In this document: positions 60,320-64,000 of the stretch, in pieces
Numbering within the stretch: the first letter of the stretch is position 1
How the letters are laid out: each line of letters starts with the position of its first letter
NCBI RefSeq assembly: GCF_001636845.1
Contig: NZ_LITT01000007.1
Location: forward strand, 35,461-99,460
Source of the DNA: Clostridium ljungdahlii
GTDB lineage: Bacteria > Bacillota > Clostridia > Clostridiales > Clostridiaceae
Length of the DNA stretch: 64,000 nt
Direction of reading: 5' to 3'
Translations under genes and position numbers: made by a program
The notes under the pieces: generated by a model
What the model saw: only the letters and a program-made list of their open reading frames with translations
The model's database searches: none
Told to the model about the DNA's origin: nothing

Positions 60320-60425
60320 GTGATATAATATATCTAAAAGAAGCCGTTACGGTTTTAAAATTGTCTAAGTATTTTTAATCAATTAAGATGTGCTTTGCGA
60401 GAGCTCATCTTAATTTTTTAGATCC
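60320..60425 (+). ncRNA. Candidate antisense RNA of a type I toxin
   Basis: An extended -10 TGATATAAT at 60321-60329, then about 75 bases to a terminator AATTAAGATG / CATCTTAATT ending in TTTTTT at about 60420. It points towards and overlaps the 3' end of the minus-strand small membrane protein gene, the usual layout of txpA/ratA-like type I modules. Confidence 0.5.
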
Positions 60426-60596
60426 TGAATCTTTATCATTATTAATGTTGATAAATAATTCTTTATTGCTATTTTTAGAGCTATTCTTATACTTGAGGAT
60501 AGCTTTTTCTTTTGAATGTGCAAGTACGGCAAAAATTCCAAATATAATTATTGCTGTACTACATATCATAGCAGTAATTGCAAATTCAGTACTCAT
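60405..60596 (-). CDS. Small membrane protein, possible type I toxin
   Basis: 63 residues: one membrane helix (ITAMICSTAIIIFGIFAVLA) and a long basic, Asn/Ser/Lys-rich end (KEKAILKYKNSSKNSNKEL). ATG at 60596 follows AGGGG by 9 bases. An RNA-like unit transcribed in the opposite direction overlaps its end. The stretch between 60226 and the gene holds only that unit. Confidence 0.5.
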   Translation of the reverse strand: MSTEFAITAMICSTAIIIFGIFAVLAHSKEKAILKYKNSSKNSNKELFININNDKDSGSKKLR

Positions 60597-60925
60597 ATAC
60601 GTCATCCCCTAGTATGATAAACATGTAAACATTAAATAATAGTTTCCCTGCCTAAAACTTTAATCTATATAACATCTTTATAGTTCTAAAGTTCATTTAT
60701 ATAACTATTGTTTAATAACTCATCTTTTGAGACAATATTCTCGTATAGATAGAGGTTTACACCCACCCCCATGAGGCTTTTTGACCTTGGAGCAGAGACT
60801 GCTGCCTCTTCTTTGCGAGATGTTGCGTATGAGCTGGATGTCAATTGTATTTTTACAATTTTTCATATATCGAACTAGGCTGTAACTTGTATAGATGAGA
60901 GGATTCTATCTAAATAATCGTTACA

Positions 60926-61549
60926 GTGCTTGATCAAATTTTTCCTGAATATAATAAGTTATTTTCTGATATTTGGGGCGTAAGTTCTAAAGCTGTTCTC
61001 GAAAAATGCCAAACTCCAGAAGGAGTATTAGAGTTGGATATAAATGATTTAACTGAACTATTGAAGACAAAAAGTAAGGGAAGACTTGGTTTTAATAAGG
61101 CTGAGGAGATTCAAAATGCAGCTAAAAATACTTTTGGCATTAAGATAGCTAAAAAAGTTTTTAAGTTTCAAATAGAACAACTTATTAGTCAAGTACTATT
61201 CCTTGAAAAACAAATGAAATCTCTAGATTCAGAAATTGAGTTTTATTATAGTCAATTTGACTGTCATCTAACAACTATTCCTGGAATTGGTCCAACTGTT
61301 AAGCAATCAGGACAATTTCTATCTAATAAAAATAAAATGTCTAAAAGAGGATCACCGTACCTTAGACGTGCCTTATTTTTATCTGCTTCAACATGTGTCT
61401 TACATGATAGTCCTCTTAATGAATATTATAATAAAAAGCGAAGTGAGGGTAAACATCATTTAGTTGCCGTAGGAGCTACGTCTAATAAATTAACACGTAT
61501 TGTTTTTGCTGTTATGAGAGATAACAAGGATTATGTCCCTATTAGCTAA
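60926..61549 (+). pseudogene. IS110-family transposase, truncated and internally deleted
   Basis: Only the C-terminal half is left: FKFQIEQLISQVLFLEKQMKSLDSEI, TTIPGIGPT then directly KQSGQFLSNKNKMSKRGSPYLRRALFLSAS, where about 25 residues (AEIG..F...YAGLDP) are normally present. The N-terminal DEDD nuclease part is absent. The GC-richer 185 bp upstream (60741-60925) may be the IS110 end region. Confidence 0.8.
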
Positions 61550-61668
61550 GCAATATTATAACTAGACTAATAGCTTTATGTAAAATTTTAGCTATTAGTT
61601 ATTTTAATAGTTTATTTGCTTTGCTCAAAATACTTCCTTATTATTCGTTTTTAATCTTCATCTAAAAT

Positions 61669-61694
61669 AAAAAAGGCATAACTCTGCCTTTTTA
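61669..61694. terminator. Bidirectional terminator
   Basis: AAAAAGGCA / TGCCTTTTT around TAACTC. It lies between the IS110 remnant and the converging adenylyltransferase gene and can serve both. Confidence 0.75.
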
Positions 61695-61732
61695 TTAGTA
61701 AACAAAATAAGAAAACTGTAAACTAATTAGTT

Positions 61733-62605
61733 TCAATATATTTTTTTTGCATTTTTAGGTAATAAATACACATCTTTTAAAAACTTTAAACTATTATTTG
61801 CTTCAATTTCGTTATAATTAATATTCATTTTACATGCTATATCTTTGGCTATATCATTAAATAAATCACACATAATAAAAACTGATTTCCAAATACATTT
61901 CATTTGTCCGGAAGGATATGTTTTTAAGAATGTATCCCACGTCTGGTTTTCTAACCACCTATACATATATTTCCCTGATTTTCCAACACTAACAGTAAAA
62001 TTTGTTTTGAATCCTATTTCCCACTCCATTAAATGAATTAACTGTGGGCGAACACAATAGTTTATCATATCCATTACATATGGTATTTCTTCACGCCATA
62101 ATCCCTTTGCCACATTATTAAGACACCACCAAAATTCATTACATGTATCAAAAAAATTATATTCTGTTGGTTTCCTAACCCTATAATCCTTATCTGTTGG
62201 CTCTGGCATATTGGGTAAGCATTTATCTTTATCAAGTAATATTCTGCAAAGTCTGTCACCTTTAATTTCTTTTAGCACATGTGATACTGTGCATACGTGT
62301 AAGTCAAGACGATTTCCATCACAAAATTGAATAAGCCATCCATAACAATTATCAACATCATGTTTATAATAAGAATTTTCTTCAGGATATTGCATATATA
62401 ATCGTTCACCAAATTGGTTAATCCAATCTTTTCGTTCACGAAATGACTTTGTTTCTTCAACAACATATACAATATCATAATCCTGAAAAATATGTTTTAT
62501 AGCATTTGGATTTGTCCTTGAGCCACTCATGTAAACTGCACGAATTCTTTTATCATTCTTTGCTATATTCAATATTAAATTAAACATTTCTTGTTCTGTT
62601 CTCAT
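61733..62605 (-). CDS. aadK: Aminoglycoside 6-adenylyltransferase (AadK/ANT(6)-like)
   Basis: 290 residues. MSGSRTNPNAIKHIFQDYDIVYVV has GSR at 28-30 and D42/D44, the nucleotidyltransferase core; QFGERLYMQYPEE, NRLDLHVC, LCRILLDKD and RKPTEYNFFDTCNEFWWCLNNVAKGL...EIPYVMDMINYCVRPQL match streptomycin adenylyltransferases. Chromosomal copies such as AadK exist in bacilli, so active resistance is possible but not shown. IS remnants lie on both sides. Confidence 0.85.
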   Translation of the reverse strand: MRTEQEMFNLILNIAKNDKRIRAVYMSGSRTNPNAIKHIFQDYDIVYVVEETKSFRERKDWINQFGERLYMQYPEENSYYKHDVDNCYGWLIQFCDGNRLDLHVCTVSHVLKEIKGDRLCRILLDKDKCLPNMPEPTDKDYRVRKPTEYNFFDTCNEFWWCLNNVAKGLWREEIPYVMDMINYCVRPQLIHLMEWEIGFKTNFTVSVGKSGKYMYRWLENQTWDTFLKTYPSGQMKCIWKSVFIMCDLFNDIAKDIACKMNINYNEIEANNSLKFLKDVYLLPKNAKKIY

Positions 62606-62665
62606 TGTAGTCTCCTTAAATATAAAGGCCTTCTAATTTGCAATATTTTATAGTTACGGTACAGC

Positions 62666-62965
62666 TTAAGAAAACAATGAACTTATTATTGATAATATAA
62701 TTATTAAGAGAATAAATATTATAGATACTATTTTTCCAGATTTGGCTAAGTAATCGTTTTTATATTTATGTCCAATAAATAGTGACATGCAAAATAGAGC
62801 CAAAGAAATTATTCCTATTGGAAAAGATACTCCAAGTTCATTTAAAATATACTCCCCTATATATTTTCCATTAATAAAAGTAAATGAAAACATGATAGAG
62901 AATATAGAAATTATCAACGATGAACTTCCTATTCCCCACTTTTTAGAATTAGTCATTTCTACCAT
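62666..62965 (-). CDS. Small membrane protein, 99 aa
   Basis: Three hydrophobic helices (about 10-32, 45-62 and 78-98). GCAGGAGGGCAATT precedes the ATG at 62965. Unrecognised. The 405 bp that follow (62966-63370) hold no gene; they contain a GC-rich stretch near 63070-63140 and the IS-end hairpin at 63198. Confidence 0.6.
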   Translation of the reverse strand: MVEMTNSKKWGIGSSSLIISIFSIMFSFTFINGKYIGEYILNELGVSFPIGIISLALFCMSLFIGHKYKNDYLAKSGKIVSIIFILLIIILSIISSLFS

Positions 62966-63197
62966 AATTGCCCTCCTGCAAAATTTATTAACTTGTCGTA
63001 ATAAATTACTCTTACGAATTTACACATTTAAATATTTTATAAATTTTTTTTAGAATCTATTGACTTCTCATAGCTGGTCTCTGCTGCTAGATTAACCGTA
63101 ACGACCTCTTTGGGAGAGATAAAATCCCGGGGAGTGACCAACTAAAAACACCAATTCTCCTATTAATTATTATAACATAAGTTTTAACCAGTAGGGG

Positions 63198-63235
63198 CTG
63201 TTGCATTAGCATAAAAAATTATGCTAATGCAACAG
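63198..63235. repeat. IS end with perfect 17-bp hairpin
   Basis: CTGTTGCATTAGCATAA / TTATGCTAATGCAACAG around AAAA, preceded by GGGG and followed by TGCTTTTTT. Elements of the IS1182 type carry such GGGGCTGTTGCA-like ends. It is the downstream end of the transposase gene and doubles as a terminator. Confidence 0.65.
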
Positions 63236-63370
63236 TGCTTTTTTAACATTTTATAGAAATTCACACGATAATTTAAAGCAAAATAAACTTGATAACTAAA
63301 AAATGACGCAATTTAATAAGCCTTCGATATTAAGACTTTTTTTATTTACGAAGCCTTTAAAATTTTAAAA

Positions 63371-64000
63371 TTAAGCGCTCTTTTCAAGTTGAAAAAGATG
63401 TGTCCCTGTTCTGGCTGACTGAATTTTATTATGAAGCTTATTTATATTATGTGCCATCGCTAATAGAACATTTTCCGCCAAAATATTCTTTTTACCTTTA
63501 CTTAGATATCTACGGAATCCCATATCCTGTTTTATCTCTGCAAAAGAACCTTCAGCTTGGATACTTCGATTCATTCTTAACTCCTAACCTTCTTCACTCA
63601 CAATTCTTTCAAGATTCTCTTTGTGAAGCATGTTGAACAGCTTTGAAGTTTCAAGATTTTTGACTCTTTCTTCTAATGGAATTTTACAGTTATTGCAATC
63701 TTCACATGTATAGATTGTTTTTTCACTTACATAGCCAGTCCGGCTCTTCCTTTTTATTATTCTATTTACAGTTAACTCCTTATTATTTTTACAAGTATAA
63801 TAATCACCCAATTTGTCGTATTTCATATTTTCTATCCGGCTTATATCATTTTTATATTTTCTTGTTTTTGATATTTCATAATTTGCTGGTTTAATATATG
63901 ATAACTGTCCGTTCTCTTTAACATAAACATAGTTTTCTTCACTTTCATAACCTGCATCCGCAGTAATTTTAAAATACTTAAAATACAAGAAGTTCTCCAT
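63371..64000 (-). pseudogene. IS1182-like transposase with in-frame stop, cut by the window edge
   Basis: Upstream part: FKITADAGYESEENYVYVKENG, then zinc-like TIYTCEDCNNCKIPLEERV. Downstream part: ELRMNRSIQAEGSFAEIKQDMGFRRYLSKGKKNILAEN. The two are in one frame, separated by a single TAG at 63584-63586 (minus strand) just before ELRMNRSIQ. The 5' end lies beyond the window. Nonsense mutation, so inactive. Confidence 0.85.

Noticed and set aside
60388..60612. Plus-strand open frame of 74 codons
   Set aside because: It is antisense to the small membrane protein gene, which has the better ribosome site and composition.

Overview
The window is low-GC, tightly packed DNA from a Gram-positive anaerobe, most likely a cluster I Clostridium. 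The evidence is the AT-rich codon use, strong GGAGG ribosome sites, an AdcC/ZnuC-type zinc transporter, an anaerobic (CbiK/CbiJ) cobalamin pathway and clostridial siphophage genes. The species was not determined.

Layout. (1) 1-5610, chromosome: the end of a cobalamin operon (cbiK, cbiJ, a PduX-like kinase, cobO), a foldback repeat, a DUF2325 gene behind a perfect inverted repeat, and a zinc ABC transporter with AdcR-like operator repeats. (2) 5610-5684: tRNA-Glu(CTC), the attachment site. (3) 5652-56865: an apparently complete 51 kb prophage bounded by 35-bp direct repeats. Its order is integrase, immunity region (ImmA-like protease, CI-like and Cro-like regulators, ACACATTACGTGT operators), early genes (Xis-like, Rad50-like ATPase, RecT, MBL protein, replisome organizer, DUF1064 nuclease), a late activator, packaging and head genes, a siphovirus tail, tail fibres, lysis genes, then an accessory right end. 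(4) 56866-60230: a degraded second prophage collinear with the first (integrase fragment, recT scrap, two RNA-like elements, terS leader, holin end), carrying two hicA/hicB modules. (5) 60230-64000: a possible type I toxin locus, a truncated IS110 transposase, an ANT(6)-like adenylyltransferase, a small membrane protein and a nonsense-mutated IS1182-like transposase that runs off the window.

The most interesting content is the prophage's accessory load. At 53802-55058 three overlapping genes encode an ADP-ribosyltransferase-like protein, a small acidic protein and a SecB-like chaperone. This is the layout of the CmdTAC toxin-antitoxin-chaperone anti-phage systems, here diverged and in a Clostridium prophage. 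At 19141-20772 a single gene fuses an ABC-type ATPase to a DUF4435/TOPRIM-like domain, resembling a fused PARIS (AriA-AriB). At 51083 there is a HEPN-type protein. Phd-Doc and a methyltransferase behind a promoter with a LexA-like box complete the right arm. Degraded copies of the holin 3' end plus its terminator recur after successive cargo genes, suggesting how the cargo accumulated.

All family calls come from reading motifs and gene order by eye. No database search was run.
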